64,000 nucleotides of DNA from Symsagittifera roscoffensis (taxonomy: Eukaryota; Xenacoelomorpha; Acoela; Convolutidae), in the NCBI RefSeq assembly GCF_963678635.1, contig NC_087063.1, positions 58,970,759 through 59,034,758 on the forward strand, written 5' to 3'. Under the pieces are notes generated by a model, which was given only the letters and a program-made list of their open reading frames with translations, searched no databases and had not been told where the DNA came from. Below are positions 31,688 through 44,092 of the stretch, piece by piece. Numbering within the stretch: the first letter of the stretch is position 1; each line of letters begins with the position of its first letter. The translations under genes and the position numbers were made by a program.

Positions 31688-33475
31688 CTAATCGTCGGTG
31701 AAGAATTTGTGGGGAAAAACGTCGTGGATGATGTCTGATGAGGTTAGTAGTTTAGCTAGCAAACGAATGATGTGTTTAGTTTGAAGAAATGGCCAAAGCA
31801 GTTCGAGTGCTATAATGATGTTGTGCGCTTCAGTGGTATGTGAGAGTTCATACGGTGTGTTTTGGATTTGAATAAGGTTATAGAGTTAATGACTATATCG
31901 AGTATTATATGAATTCTAGGATTACTTCACCGGGCTGGAAGAATTCGTGTGGGACGATTAGTGGGCGGGATTTGTCTACGTTTAAGAGTTTGGTTAGGGG
32001 ACAGAAGATAGGCATCTGGGTGATGGGATCGTAACTTAGGAGGATGCCTTGTAAATTAGTGTCTTTAATACAATAGGTGAAGTTAGGAAAAAATGGTGAG
32101 GTGTATTTAGAGTTAATGTATTGATATCTATGGTGAAGTTGTCTTGCTGGTGTATTAAGAGTGTAATGGCTTTGGATGAACTGGTAGTAAGTGTACGCGT
32201 GTACTTGTTTAGTTCGTAACATGACAGCGTGTGAACAGTACAAATCACGTTCTTTGGGCGTGAGGAAACGAAAGGTTTGTGAAAAGTTGTTAAATTTGTT
32301 AAAGTATGAATCATAAGCTTGAATATCACGGATTGCTGCTGAAATGACGTTGTCGTATTTTTTATTTTAGGTGTTGAGGGTGAAAATATATGGTGTTTTG
32401 ATGAAAAATTTCTCTGTTAGTTGTGGATTAGCAAATGGGTCGTTGTTTAGAAAGATGTCTTCGTTAGGTCGTATGATGTTATGATCGTAATAATCGATAG
32501 AAGATTCATTAGATTTGGGGCGGTGAATTTGTTTAGTGATTACCTGTATCCTATCTGTGTGAATTGTTTTGGGGTTAGTGCTGTTGTTAAAAGATAGAAT
32601 TGGGTGCTGCATACTTTGTTGTCATGAGGGGTGTTATATAGTGGTAGTGATAGTGGATTAGTAAAGTGATAGAATGATGTCCATGAAAGTGTAGGGTATA
32701 AAACGTGCTCATTTACATAATTAGGTTTTTCGTCATTGGCGTCTGAATGGAATTATGTGTATTGTGGAAAAAAAGTAAACCTATTTGTAGAAAATCTTTG
32801 ATGTTAGTATGAAGTGCATGATTGACAAATGTTGTGGATGTTCCTGTGTTCCTGGGTTAGATGGGAATGGAGTATTTGGAAATTTTCTTTTAAAGGTTCG
32901 GTAAGCTCGGTTTGTACTGGAGGATGGGGTTGATGAGAAAGTCGGGTTTTGCAAAGGGTATAACAGAAAGAGGAGGTTGGAGTTGATGGGTTGGATGATG
33001 CTATAGATTGTGAGATTGGTGAATGGTTAGTGTATAAGGGTGTTGTAATTGTTGTTGCAGTCTGATGAAGTTAATCTTTTCGTGTGATATTTGCGTGTTT
33101 TCAGAGTCGTTATTATCGAATGGTTCACTAGTTAGAGGGGAATATATGGGTGTCACATTTGAAATGAAAGAGGGAGGGGAAGGGGGTTCATTTTTTTTGG
33201 GAATGAATAGGCTGAAAGTTGGGTTGGGAAAATGTAGATGAGCCGGGTTCAGAGTTGGCAATTTCGTCGGGGGTTTCGATATCGGAGTTATTGAATTGGG
33301 AGATAGTGTTATATACTGTTGTGTTGGAATTAGTGTCTGATTCCATGCTGGATGAAGTGTTATGATGAGGTGATCGAGGTGGGGGGAAAGCAAAAAGTGG
33401 GATGATGGGGAGGTTGTTCTGGTAGTTGGCTGGGTGGGCAATTGATCGTTGGAGGGATCCAACTTGGCGGCTCAT
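31688..33475 (-). pseudogene. ORF8 remnant (copy B)
   Basis: Begins at ATG 33475 with MSRQVGSLQRS, overlapping the env stop as ATGA, and ends at the conserved F-x-x-D-D stop at 31688. Several frameshifts break it into fragments (33188-33475, 33001-33462, 32367-32612, 31905-32243). The fragments keep recognisable stretches such as YINSKYTSPFF and NFTYCIKDTNL, so the C-terminal domain is the better conserved half. Confidence 0.75.
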
Positions 33476-36034
33476 CGTGGGCTAAAAAGATAGTTTTTCT
33501 GAAAACGAAAGTTAGTCGTGTGTGGTTGTTCTGTAATTTGTTCGTTTGTGTCTTCTATACTGGGTTGTTGGTTTATTATGTGTTGAATTGGGCTATGTGG
33601 ATAATTAGATCTCGAAGTTATAAGGTCTGTTAGGGCTATAATTCTGAAATTTCGTGGTACTAATGATAAGGGATCGTTATGATTTAGATTTTGTAGTTGT
33701 GGTGCTATAGGCGTTGTATTTGTTTTATTTTGTGAATTGTCATTTGTGTTTGGTGTTGTTGATAGCTTGGTACTATATTCTTTTATTTGAGCGTCTAAAA
33801 GACTTTTATTGATTATTGTAGAAAAAATTCCAAAAATCCTGCAAAAAGTATACGTGCAACGCTTGTTTGTTTGTTTACTTGTGTGTGTATTGCGCATGTA
33901 TTGTAGATTCTTTTTGAGAAAAGAAATCGAAGAAAGTAAAACATTGCGTATAATATAGTCAATCTTTCTAAGTTGTAGTAGATTTATAAAACTAGAAATA
34001 TTTATCGGTGATATATCCTGTGGACTGTATTTTTCACCATTTAAGTACATGAAATCTTTTATATCTTTAAAATATCCGCTATATTCTTGTGCGTATACGT
34101 CTGAAAAGCCTGCTGTTTCTGCGAGTTTGCGTAGGTTTTGATCTATGGATTGTCGTTGTATTGTGTCCATTTTTGTGAATAATTCTTGAAATTGTTGTGT
34201 ACGTATGTGATGTTGAATGTCGGATTTAGGGTATATGCCGATCGATTGTAAATCAATATTTGGGTTTCGGGCAATAGCTCTAATGCTTTCTGATGAAAAC
34301 TTTTTTAGTGGTTGCATAAGTGTAGGATATGGTGTGAGAAAGTATCATTTATCTTCGTCAGGGTTCAATTGTACTACAATTGTATTACATGGGACTGCTG
34401 TATCCCGAAAATAGGGTCTTCGGAAGAGTGTATCAACAAAATGTACTTTATTTTTGTTGAACAATAATTCTTTTATCGCATCTTTTGTCTTCAAAAACAT
34501 ATAATGTGATACTTCTTTGGTACAAGTGTGATATAAAAAATGTTTCGTTCGTAGTCAATGAAATTTGATCTGTAACCTGACAATAAATATCCTATCCTCC
34601 ATAAGGGATTTTAAGTACTGCTAGTGCAAGTGATTGTAAAATTTGTGTGAGTTCAAGTTTGCATAGTTGATGGAGTGTTTCAAGTTCTGTCAAAAACGTT
34701 TCTTGAAGGATTCTACTTATTGTGTATTCTAATTTCATGTACAAGTGTATGTCATAGTGAATTGCGCCGAAATGAGTGTTGTTCATGAGTGATAGTTCTT
34801 GTAATCGTGTACTGTCTTTGTCTTTTGGTTTTAATTTTCCGCCAATGTTTGCTGTGTTTTTTAGAAATTTTACTGGGACCTAAGATTTTTCGTCAGTGGT
34901 TGAGTGAGATGTAGCCATCGGATGTATAATTAATTTTCCTGTATTCATGTCGAAACCTTGTTCGTATTCGACAAGAATTTCTGAGAGTTGTGTTTTGTAT
35001 ATACATGCAACTTCCGTTTCTGGGTATATTTGGAAAAATGTCAAATTATTTTCTCCATTATGAATGCTTCTAAATCTATAATTACTATGTCTGAGTTGAC
35101 CAGGGTTCACATCTCCAAATGGGATTGATTCAATAAAACTTTTTTGGTGAAATATTATCATTCGAGCATGTATTTTTGCGACTTGAAATGTGGTACAGGT
35201 GTCTTCGGGGAGCCAAACATTTGTTGCTTGTGTGCGCGTAGTAGGATCGCAGTATCCTAGATCTTGGTCGTTTTTGCAACGGAGTCTGACTCCTTGATAA
35301 TTGTTAGTTCATCTTTTGAATCACGTGTTAGTTGTACTTTTCAAGTTGTATTTTCCATTCAAAAAAACATTATTTCGTGGTATCCTTTATCTTTAGTGTC
35401 GGCTTTACAAATCGCGGGGTTGTTTATTCCAATGTGTGGTATGAAACTTTTGTCATGGAGATCGTAAATTATTCTTCCATGTGCTCCGTGGAAAGGAAAT
35501 TTATCATCTAGTTTTATATGACTTTGGTATCTTTCAAGTTCGGCTTGATGTGCGGAGTCTGGAAAAACTTGAAAGTTTACTAATTTCCTGTTTGTGCCTT
35601 TGTTTGATGTGATTTTTAATCGTTCAAGTTCCTTTTTACAATCGTCAGGGCTGAGATTTAATAGTCTTTCAAAATTACTTTGGTAAAAAGATTCATGATC
35701 TAGTCTGCTTTTGTTTCCGTTTGAAACTTGGGAACAATGTACTTTCTTTTCGGAAAATGTTGCTGTGATTTTATATCCAGTTACTGTTATAGCTCGTGCT
35801 TTTGAGTGAAGTGTAGCTATTATATTTGTTGTTTCAATTGATTGTGGTTCAGATTCGCATTCAGTGACTTGGTTTATTGCATATTTATGTAATGTTTATT
35901 TCTAATTTTCTTCACAATCGTAATGTGTGACTAGTAAACCCTGGGTTCCTGTTCAGGGGCAGGATTGTTATGATCGCGTTTTGAGAAATTGAAGAATAAA
36001 ATGGTCTGGAGAACTAGTTTTTTAGAAGAAACAT
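33472..36034 (-). pseudogene. Envelope-like gene remnant (copy B)
   Basis: Aligns along the full env of A, from the expected start near 36034 to the stop at 33472. Broken by many indels and stops. The longest open piece is the C-terminal 281 codons (33472-34317), covering the membrane-proximal region and tail. Patterns such as LQSLALAVLKIPY and DTIQRQSIDQNLRKLAETAGF are kept. Confidence 0.8.
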
Positions 36035-37150
36035 GTGTATGATAGTCCTGAGTATGGATTATGAAAAATTCTATATCCAATTGTCTTTTTTGTGTATCTA
36101 TCGTATTTGTAGATGATTTCTGTAAATATAAATGGTGGAGGTAATGATTGAGCTGTTTTTTTTTCGGGGAACTAGAGATAAGGGATGATGAAATATTTTA
36201 TTTACTCTTACTGTGAATTCAAATTTTTGTGTGAGATTATTGTGTGTAAGTATTTGTATGTTATGTTCACGCATATCTTTGTGGATATCTTGTCAATATT
36301 GTAATCTGATTAGTGCCCAGTTGTGTAATCTGTTACTTTAGTGATGCTGTCCAAATAATGGAGGGGGTGTTACAGATTTATCCCAATCGAATCGTAGGTA
36401 TATGTTATTTGTTGAATTTTCTTTATATCTGGCGTCGAAATTTGTAGGAAAATTTGAAGGAAAGGAAATGGGGTTGGTGAGATTTGAAATAAGGAAGGAG
36501 TTGAAGGGAGTGAAAGAGTTTCTGGTAGTGACAAAGTTGTGTCAGATGAAACGTTTGTTGAACCGTTTACTACATTTGGTTCGCCTTGAGTAAAAGCTTG
36601 TGTCATCCAGTATGGGAGATGTTCTGTAGTAGTTGGGGGACATAGGGGATTTTCTCGAATTTGTTCAGAAGTAAGTGTTGAACCTAAATAATCTGATATG
36701 ATGTTTGATGTGCTTTGTTGTGATGGGGTCTGGAGAGTACTTTGAATTGTACTACTGGAGAGGTCTATAGGATTGGCTATTGGCGAATGCGGTAGGTTGA
36801 ATTGAACTCTGGGGGTTTGCAAATTTCTATTTCGTCTTGGATGTATAATTTAACAGTTTTTTTCGAGCGTGTTTTGGATTTGACTTTGGTGCCTTGCTCT
36901 ATTAAGATCTTGTTGGAGAGGTGGGTATATATTATATACTGGTTCATATTGTGGTTCGCTTAGAGATGCTTGGCGAATTACTGATTCTAGTGGTTCGGAC
37001 AATCGTGCGTGTCTTTCTTCAAATGTGTATGGATTGTCTTGAAAAGAGATGCGTGGTGATGATTGGGGGTTATTTGTTTGACTGTTTGTTGGTGTTATTG
37101 GAGGTTCTTGCGACTTTGTTGGTGGGACTGATGTGGTGGTTGTTGATTAG
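36022..37150 (-). pseudogene. ORF6 remnant (copy B)
   Basis: Stop TAA at 36024-36022 lies inside the env start, as in A and C. The open piece 36370-36822 holds the Pro/Ser/Thr-rich centre with LGSTLTSEQIRENP, matching C. Frames shift several times, and the start is approximate. Confidence 0.65.
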
Positions 37151-37223
37151 CAGTTTGGAATAGGAAAGTTGATTAGAAAAGTCTTAGAAAAATTATTTTT
37201 GAGGAAAATTTGTGTTTTCTTTA

Positions 37224-37385
37224 TTATTCTTGAACGAAAAGCTTTAAAAATGTTGTTGCTAATGCGAAAGCTGGAATAGCCTTTTTTATACATTTGCACC
37301 TTGTCATTATGAGGAATGTCGGAAATATGAGAAATATTATGAAAAGAAGAAAAACATCTGCTCTACTGAATAGATGTTGGAACAT
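37224..37385 (-). CDS. ORF5, small membrane protein (copy B)
   Basis: 53 codons from ATG 37385, open and colinear with the ORF5 of A and C. Hydrophobic segment, then RCKCIKKA, then a second hydrophobic segment. It survives intact in an otherwise ruined copy, although a frame this short could stay open by chance. It overlaps the end of ORF4 by 23 nt. Confidence 0.5.
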   Translation of the reverse strand: MFQHLFSRADVFLLFIIFLIFPTFLIMTRCKCIKKAIPAFALATTFLKLFVQE

Positions 37386-37626
37386 TTAGATAGTTATTTG
37401 AAATATCGTACCTGAGGAGGTGATCAATGATTTTGGAAAAATTAACATAGGTTTGGGCTAGAGAGTAAAAAATGATGAAAAAACTGCAAAGAATTATCAG
37501 GGAGATAATTAGTATTTCTAAAATGTCGGATATGAGAATTTTACAAGGTTTGAAAAAAGTTGAAAGGATTAAAAAAAGGTTTGAAAGAATGTTTTGAATA
37601 TTGTTGACTGTTTGAGAAAGAAGCAT
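37363..37626 (-). CDS. ORF4, small hydrophobic protein (copy B)
   Basis: 87 aa from ATG 37626. Same position and profile as the ORF4 of A and C (hydrophobic Ile/Leu/Phe core, then a Tyr-Asp near the end), with a longer C-terminus because the original stop is lost. Poor residue identity but the same composition. Confidence 0.45.
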   Translation of the reverse strand: MLLSQTVNNIQNILSNLFLILSTFFKPCKILISDILEILIISLIILCSFFIIFYSLAQTYVNFSKIIDHLLRYDISNNYLNVPTSIQ

Positions 37627-38215
37627 TTGAAGAACTGATTCGTTTTGTCGAACTGTTTTTTAGGCTAAAATCGAGTGTTGTCAGTTTTTTTATTGGTTTT
37701 TTGACAAGTGGGTTGGATTTCGGCAACTTTTGAAAAAGGAAAGTTTGGAGGGATCTTAAGAGTCTTTCTGGTTTTGTTGTTTTTATTGGATGTTTGGGGA
37801 TATGTAAGAGATTTTCGTACTTTAGGCTAAGTGATCATGTCCATTTTGTTCTTTAGGCTAATTTAATATTTTTGCTTGAGGGGTTTTTGAGGTCTACCTT
37901 GGGACAATATTGTTATTCTTTGTACTGCACTGCTTGATAGGGAAGGGTTTTAATATTGAGACTTTGTTTGTTTCAGCTGTCAATGTTTAGCGGTTTGCTT
38001 ATTTTTGATTGGAGGTCCTTTAGTTATAGTTAGAGATTCGCTTGAAGGTGACTGTTTGTCAGATAAAGGAGTCGTGTGAAAAATGAGGTGATGATTCGGA
38101 AAGGTTTCTGATTGGCTGAATTTGAACTATTTTGTTCACGTGCTTTTCAGCATGAAATTTGAAAAAATGTTTGGTTTATGAGAATATCTTCAAGAGGTGA
38201 AAATGTTAATTAATT
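37627..38215 (-). other. Spacer between pol and ORF4 (copy B)
   Basis: Non-coding. Keeps the TTAGCCTAAAG pair at exactly 31-bp spacing (plus-strand starts 37820 and 37851) and the stretch read on the + strand as TTTTTTGACAAGTGGGTTG near 37690. Confidence 0.5.
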
Positions 38216-39531
38216 TTAAACTGGTTGAAATTCAACTTTCTTTAATACTTTAGATTGTGGGATGAATGTTTTGTAATCTTTACGTTGCTGATTTTGATGT
38301 CGCGATGATTGTCTATGTGGAGCTTTTTCTTTTTGATCTTGTGGTAGAATTTTTTTTTCAAAAATTCGATTTTTTCTTTCTTTTTGAGTTATCTTTTTGT
38401 TGTCTACACTTTTTGATGTTTGTTTGGGAAGTTCTCTTTCATTTTTATCTAATGGTTCTTGGATAGGGTTCATATTAGTGCTTTGATTTTGTTCGTGATT
38501 TTAATTATTTTGAATAACTTTAAATCCTGTAAAAAAGTATAACTGAGTCAGTTTGCAAAGAGCGTACTCTTTCGGATAAAAATGTAAAAGATTGTTTCGG
38601 TGTTGAACGATTTATTTTTTGTCTAGGTCTGTAAGTTTATATGTTACATCAGTGGGTTTATCAATTATTTGATATGGTCTTTTTCGGAGTGGTTGTAATT
38701 TTTTTGAAATTCTTTTTTGTGTTGTGAAATTTGGAATTGAAACGTATGTTCCAATCTTTAAATTTGTAGCTGGTGTAAATCGAGAATTTGTTTGGGAATT
38801 AATATTTTGTCTTTGTAATAATTTTTTTGTTACTTTTTGATAAATTTCATTGTGATTTTTATCTCTGTTTAAAATCCATTCGGTGTGTGTACCGGAAGCT
38901 GATTTTAAAGTTTCTGGGTAATGAAAGTGATCTTCATCGTGGGTATGTAGTGGTAGATTGTAACATATTGATTCTTTAGTGGGTTGGCAATAACCTTGTG
39001 TATTTTTTGAAGATGTTGCTGTGAACGTTATCGGTTTTCGTGTTTTTTGGCTAAAGTCCTAAAGTTGTTGTTAGTTGTGAGTTATAGGATAATGGAAACA
39101 GTTTTACATCTGTTGACCATTCAGTGTATCGTGTGTCATTTCCGTAAATGATGCATCTAAGATTTTCTTGTAATGAACGGTTCATGCCTTCGACTAATCC
39201 ATTAGTCCAAGGTGCATGAGAAGTACGTGGTTTGTGCTTAATAGTATATAAGTGGAATAGTGTAATGATTTCGTTCTTTATAAATTCAGTGCCATTGTCT
39301 GGGACAAGAATTTCGGGTGAACCGAATTTTGCTATCCAGTGTTCATTAAGTGTTTTATATGCATAATAAGCATTAGTATGAGGTACAGCGTTAAGTGCTA
39401 CGTAATGTGTGAATGCATCGACTATGACCATTGTACATGAGTTCCCTTCTGAGGATGGTGATATTGGTCCTTTTGTATCGAATGAAATTCTGTGATTGAA
39501 GTATAGACTTTGTCCTTTAAAATCTTGTTTT
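38216..39531 (-). pseudogene. pol remnant, integrase and C-terminal tail (copy B)
   Basis: Corresponds to about the last 440 residues of Gag-Pol. It includes integrase catalytic sequence (open piece 39051-39431 with VIVDAFTHYVAL, PDNGTEF and WTNGLVEGMNRSLQE) and the basic C-terminal tail (38216-38473). Frameshifts and stops separate the pieces. It ends at 39531 inside the sequence that in C reads from 57035 on, where the LINE starts. Confidence 0.85.
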
Positions 39532-39539
39532 TCTTCTTG

Positions 39540-42330
39540 TTGTTATGAAGCCACCCGGCGGGCTTTTCCATGGTTGAGCTTTTTCAAACATTAACAATTC
39601 TCGTGGGCGTTTCCACGAATGAGCTTTTTCAAACATTAACACTTCTCGAGTTACTCGTTCTTCCCCCATTTGAAGTACATGACCACACCATCTTAGTCTC
39701 ATCTTTCGCAGGTGAGAGCCCAAGGATGTCCCAAGGTTCGCTGCTGCTCGGATGGTGGTGGGGTCTTGATCAGGTCGTGCTCCGAGGTAGCGTCTTACGC
39801 ATCTTTCCATGTATCAAGTCTTACGAGGTCAGATTTTTTGACAGTCCATGTTTCCGCAGCATATAGCAGAGCGCTCTTTACGCATGCGTTGTATACTTTG
39901 TTCTTCATGTTTCTCGTCGTTCCCCTGTTCTTCCAGAATTTTGCTAATCTAGAGCTGTTGGCAGTAGCGCGTGCGATCCTGTTTTGCACTTCTGTTGCTA
40001 TGTTGCCGTTTGACGATATCCAATTTCCGAGGTAGACGATCTCAGTGGCGATTTCGAGCGGGTTGCAGTCGAGGTACATCACCGCTGGGTCCGTTCGGGC
40101 AAACATGCACTTGGTCTTGATATCATTGACAACAAGGCCGACTTCTTTTGTGGCGGCGACTACTCTGTTTAGTAGGGATTGGGCATCATCGGCGTTGTCC
40201 TCTAGTAAGCAGATGTCATCTGCATAATCCAGATCGGAGATGACTGTTTCTAGCGAGATTCCCCTGTTTCTGCCCTAAGTTGCACAATTCATCACCCAGT
40301 CGATGAGAAGATTTTAAAAAAATGGGGAAAGAACACCTCCTTGCCTGACCCCTGAGTTAACGGGGAAGAGATCAGAAAGCATGCCGTTCTTTCTCATGCA
40401 GCTTGTGGTGTCCGTGTACATTGTTTTTATGATGTTAAGTAGTTTGCATGATAGTCCTTGATTCTCGAGAAGCTGCCAGATGGCGTCTCTCTTGACGCTG
40501 TCGAAAGCAGCTTTGAAGTCGATAAACACCATGACCGTTGATCTGTTGTACTCGTTTCGTTGCTCCAGGATCTGTCGAAGTGTGAAGAGTTGATCGCAAC
40601 AGTCTCTCTTTTTTTAAAATTCCGCCTGATTGTCTCGGGCGTGGGGCTCGTAGGCTTCAGTAAATCGTATCAGCAAAATTGATTCCAGGACTTTGAAACC
40701 TATGCAGAGAAGCGATATCCCGCGATAGTGTGCGCAAACTTGTGCGTCGCCCTTCTTGTGGAATGGCAGGAGATTGATACTCTCCATTCGTCCGATATTT
40801 GTTCTGTACTCCATATGTTAACCAGTAGCAGTTTCGTAAGGTCAACGACCGGTTCTCCACCTGCTTTGTAGAGCTCAGAGGGTATGCCATCACATCCACC
40901 TGCGCGGTGGATCCGTAGCCCTTCTATGGCGTCCCTAATCTCCCTTTTGGTCGGGGCCTTGGAGTCAACCTGGTTTAACGCTTGTGGCAGCGTCTGGGCG
41001 GCCGGGAGCAGCAATGGCGTGGTTTCAGTACTCAATAGTTGTTCGTAGTGCTCTTTCCACCTCTCCATTATTCTCTTGGTGTTAGTTATCATGTTTCCGT
41101 TTGCATCCTTGAAAGACTCTGTGATAGTCTTTTTGTCGCCGCTGCCGCTTTGCGTGTTGATTAGTCTGTACATATCTCGTGTGTGTCCTTTCTCAATTGC
41201 TAATTCAATCTCGGCTGTCTTTTCGTCCAGGTATTTGCACTTGTCCCTTCGTATGAGTTGCTTTACGCGCTTTCTTTTGTCTGTGACTTTTTTCTGGTTT
41301 GCTCCCTTGTTCTTAATTTTTTCTCGTGTCTGGATTGCGTTCACCGTCTCCTATGTTATCCACTCTTTTTGCTTGTGTTTGGTTGTTCCTAACGTCTTGG
41401 CAGCCGTTTTTACTATAGCTTTTTTGATACGCTCCCATTTCTGGTTTACGGTGGCGTCGCGTTGTACACCTTCCGCGGTCCGGCGTAGCTCTTGGCAGTA
41501 CTTTCTTGCCTTGGTTGCGTATCGAAGGGCTTCAAGGTTGAGCCTTTGCGTTTTCTGTGTCTTCTTGTAGACTCTGAGCTTCGACTTGAGGGCGCACGTA
41601 AGCATTCGCTGGTCACTGTCGAGGAGAAGCCCGTCTTTTCTCACGCGGGCGTTACTTATCGATGTGCTCCATCTTCTTCTAATCAATAGGAAGTCGATTT
41701 GATTTCTTGTTTTTCTGTCTCTAGAGCACCATGTAGGATGTTGGTGAATCTTTTTCCTGAACATGGTATTTGCTATGCATAGGTCGTTTGATGCCGAGAT
41801 CAGGGCCAAGCGGTCGCCATTATCGTTCCGTTGGGATGGCTTGACCGCCCTATCAATGTAGGTGCTTTCGGCTATATGCGCTTGACCAAGCTTTGCGTTC
41901 ATGTCTCCTCCTATCAGCAGTAGGTCTCCCTTTGGAGTGTCGTCGACCGTGGCTTGGAGACTTTGGTAGAAGTCGTCTTTCGTCGCTGAATCGGCTTCTT
42001 CTGTCGGAGCGTAGCATGATATAATGGTGACAGGTGTGGGCTTAGCTTCTAGTCTGAGCATGCAGACTCTTGCACTCACAGCTTTCCATAACTGTACAGA
42101 ACTGTTTATCCTTTTCGATATTGCAGTTCCGACTCCATGGATACCCTTGTTCTCTTGATATCCGCTTGTGAGTATCTGGTACCCTTTGGTTTCTACTTTG
42201 GATTCTCCTTGGATTCTTGTTTTCTGTAGCCATTCCACGTCTATCTGGTGATTCGATAGTGACTTGTCCAGGAGGTCAGGTGCTTCTGGGGGGAGTAGGG
42301 TAAGGGTGTTCCACGTACATATACGTAGAA
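39540..42330 (-). pseudogene. LINE ORF: endonuclease and reverse transcriptase, broken
   Basis: From about 42330 the frame reads LRICTWNTLTLLPPE, the start of an APE endonuclease, and continues with ISCYAPTEE, LLIGGDMNAKLG and RNQIDFLL. An in-frame TAG near 41350 interrupts it; the frame then reopens for 214 codons to about 40810. A frameshift follows, and RT continues in other frames with FIDFKAAFDSVKRDAIW, NSGVRQGGVLSP, the catalytic DYADD (about 40210-40240) and the C-terminal LRWCGHVLQM. At least one nonsense and several frameshifts, so not functional. Confidence 0.85.
39567..39650 (-). repeat. Tandem repeat at the LINE 3' end
   Basis: Two adjacent copies of about 42-45 bp, each with TGAGCTTTTTCAAACATTAA on the plus strand and ending near TTCTCG, encode the duplicated peptide LMFEKA-x-x-WK at the C-terminus of the LINE ORF. 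Confidence 0.7.
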
Positions 42331-42566
42331 CTTCTTTGGAATGCTTTGTGCTTTCGTGCCGATTTCACTGTTTTCCTCCATGACGGCACTCGTGGAGGCC
42401 CCAGTTCCCGTGGGGGGCGTACCTGTATGTGGATTGTGGTTTGTGAGACTTCGCATTTGTGGTTTCTTGTCTAGGTTTTACGGAGGTCGCCACTCTACAA
42501 CCATCCTCCTTTATCCGGGCTTTGGACCGGCAGTCGGATCTTGCTCAGTTCCGACAGGCGGAGTTT

Positions 42567-43731
42567 TTGTAAATACATTACTCTGCCAAATACAATTATA
42601 TTCAAACATTCAAATTTTACACTTCTTTCGTCAAAAAATTTGGCTTTTGAAATAAATTATAAATAACAGTGTACGAAGTATAGCAAAAAGCAATCCAGCT
42701 ATTGCAGTTTAATCTAGCACCTAATGTACTATATCACCCAAGTCACTTGCTCTCGATAGTGAAAAGGGCGCACAGACAATTGGGCCAAAGACAATTCAGC
42801 CAATTTGAAACTCAGACAATTCAGCCAAAAATATCCAGACAATTCAGCCTGAGACAAATCAGCCAGTTTTACAAAATTCTAGATTCGAAAGAAAAAAATC
42901 GGAATTGGAGCTCTTTCTCGATTTAAGGTGAAAAGAATTGTCTGGACGCGAGTGAAAAGACAGATTAAAGAGCAGTCTTGCTACATATTTGGCGAAATGT
43001 AAACCAATAAAACAAAGCTTCTTTGATTAAACAGAACTTGCAATTAGCGAATAAGCCATCTTCGTTTTTTTGTATGGGCAAAACGACAATGATGCCATCA
43101 TTAGAGGCCAGTTCAAGCAAAAAGATAAATGCAAACCATTTTCACCTTTTAAACGACCGGAGCAACTCAACATTTGCTAAGATCTAAGGTTTTAATGAAA
43201 TACTGCAGAATAAAACAATTATTTGTTCCCATATATATACTCCGGTAAAACAAATTTCAATTTGTTGAAAGATAATCGTCTTTTCGTCTACCGTGCAATC
43301 AAAGCCCCCCCATGAAAAACCCGTATTTTATCCCCTCTAAATCGATTTGGGGGGCAATTGTACGGTTGATCCGTCTTTTCTGCTCGTTAACCAGACAACT
43401 ATGCATTGAAAAAATATGGGTCAAGCAAAAAAATGTGTAGATTTTTCGATTGAACTAAATTTCTTGTCACGAGGATTGCATTATTTTTTCAACTTTCCGG
43501 AGGAGGTTCGCAATGACATTTTCTGGTGACACTTTCATATATTTATTAGCAATAAAAGCTTTTCAAGTATGGAATCTGGTTTTATTTGACCTTATTTCTA
43601 ATTAATGTGAATGTCATTTTGGTTTCCGTTGTTGTCAAAATATTTGTATTCTTTTTTGTTTATCGTTCTTCCTTAATTATTAATGTTTAAGTTGTCACTA
43701 AAAAGAAAGGCGATATTGTTTTTTGTTCATT
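42567..43731. other. Intergenic stretch
   Basis: No ORF or RNA gene supported. Contains the irregular repeat at 42774-42865. Otherwise AT-rich unique-looking sequence. Confidence 0.4.
42774..42865. repeat. Irregular AGACAATTCAGCC repeat
   Basis: Five units beginning AGACAA, with AATTCAGCC or close variants, at irregular spacing of about 15-25 bp. An inverted copy, AATTGTCTGG, lies at about 42938, and both sides have CGC next to the motif, so this may be a small MITE with repeated ends. Confidence 0.55.
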
Positions 43732-43740
43732 ATTTGACAG

Positions 43741-44083
43741 GGTGGCCAGTCAATAAGCAGAGCAGAATGGGTCCAAGAGCAGAAAAATAGAAAAATATCA
43801 ACTTCTACAAGCTAATCGGTAAAATAATAATCAGAAATGTCAATAATTGCAAAGCAACGAACATTTTATGCATAATTTAGGCAATTTAATCAAGAAATTT
43901 TTGAAAAAAGTTTTATCAAAAAACTTAATTAAATTAGTCAATTCATGCATAATTTATTCGTTTTCTTGATATTTTTTGACGATTCTAATAATTGTTTTAT
44001 CAATTAGCCCGTATAAGCCAATACAATTCAATATTTTTCTGTTTTTCTGCTCTTGGACCCATTCTGCTTATTGCTCCGCCTCC
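43741..44083. mobile_element. Foldback MITE with 9-bp target duplication
   Basis: 343 bp flanked on both sides by ATTTGACAG (43732-43740 and 44084-44092). The arms are inverted along most of their length, with AGAATGGGTCCAAGAGCAG as the best block, plus matching TAAGC and ATGCATAATT parts. No ORF. The 9-bp duplication is compatible with Mutator-like transposases, but the terminal bases alone do not prove that. Confidence 0.75.
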
Positions 44084-44092
44084 ATTTGACAG

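Larger units (their letters stand above)
29726..39531 (-). mobile_element. Decayed copy B of the LTR retroelement, 5' half missing
   Basis: Carries a 3' LTR at 29726-30097, PPT, the conserved 3' structures, and remnants of ORF8, env, ORF6, ORF5, ORF4 and the integrase end of pol, in the same order as A. It stops abruptly in the integrase region at about 39531, where LINE sequence begins. The rest of pol, gag, ORF2, ORF1 and the 5' LTR are not found beyond the LINE. Much more diverged than A, C and D are from each other, with many indels and stops. Confidence 0.92.
39532..42566 (-). mobile_element. Degraded APE-type LINE (RTE-like)
   Basis: Visibly more GC-rich than its surroundings. On the - strand it encodes an apurinic-type endonuclease followed by reverse transcriptase, with its 3' end at about 39532 against copy B. 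It reaches back to about 42566, where base composition changes. RTE-like is my best clade guess from the endonuclease start (RICTWN) and the C-terminal Trp-Cys-Gly-His motif; CR1-like is possible. No target duplication visible. Confidence 0.85.

Noticed and set aside
41076-41570. 164-codon + strand ORF in the LINE
   Set aside because: Antisense shadow of the LINE endonuclease/RT coding strand.
42774-42865. CRISPR-like array
   Set aside because: Units are short, spacing is irregular, spacers are only a few bases and similar to each other, and the genome is animal.
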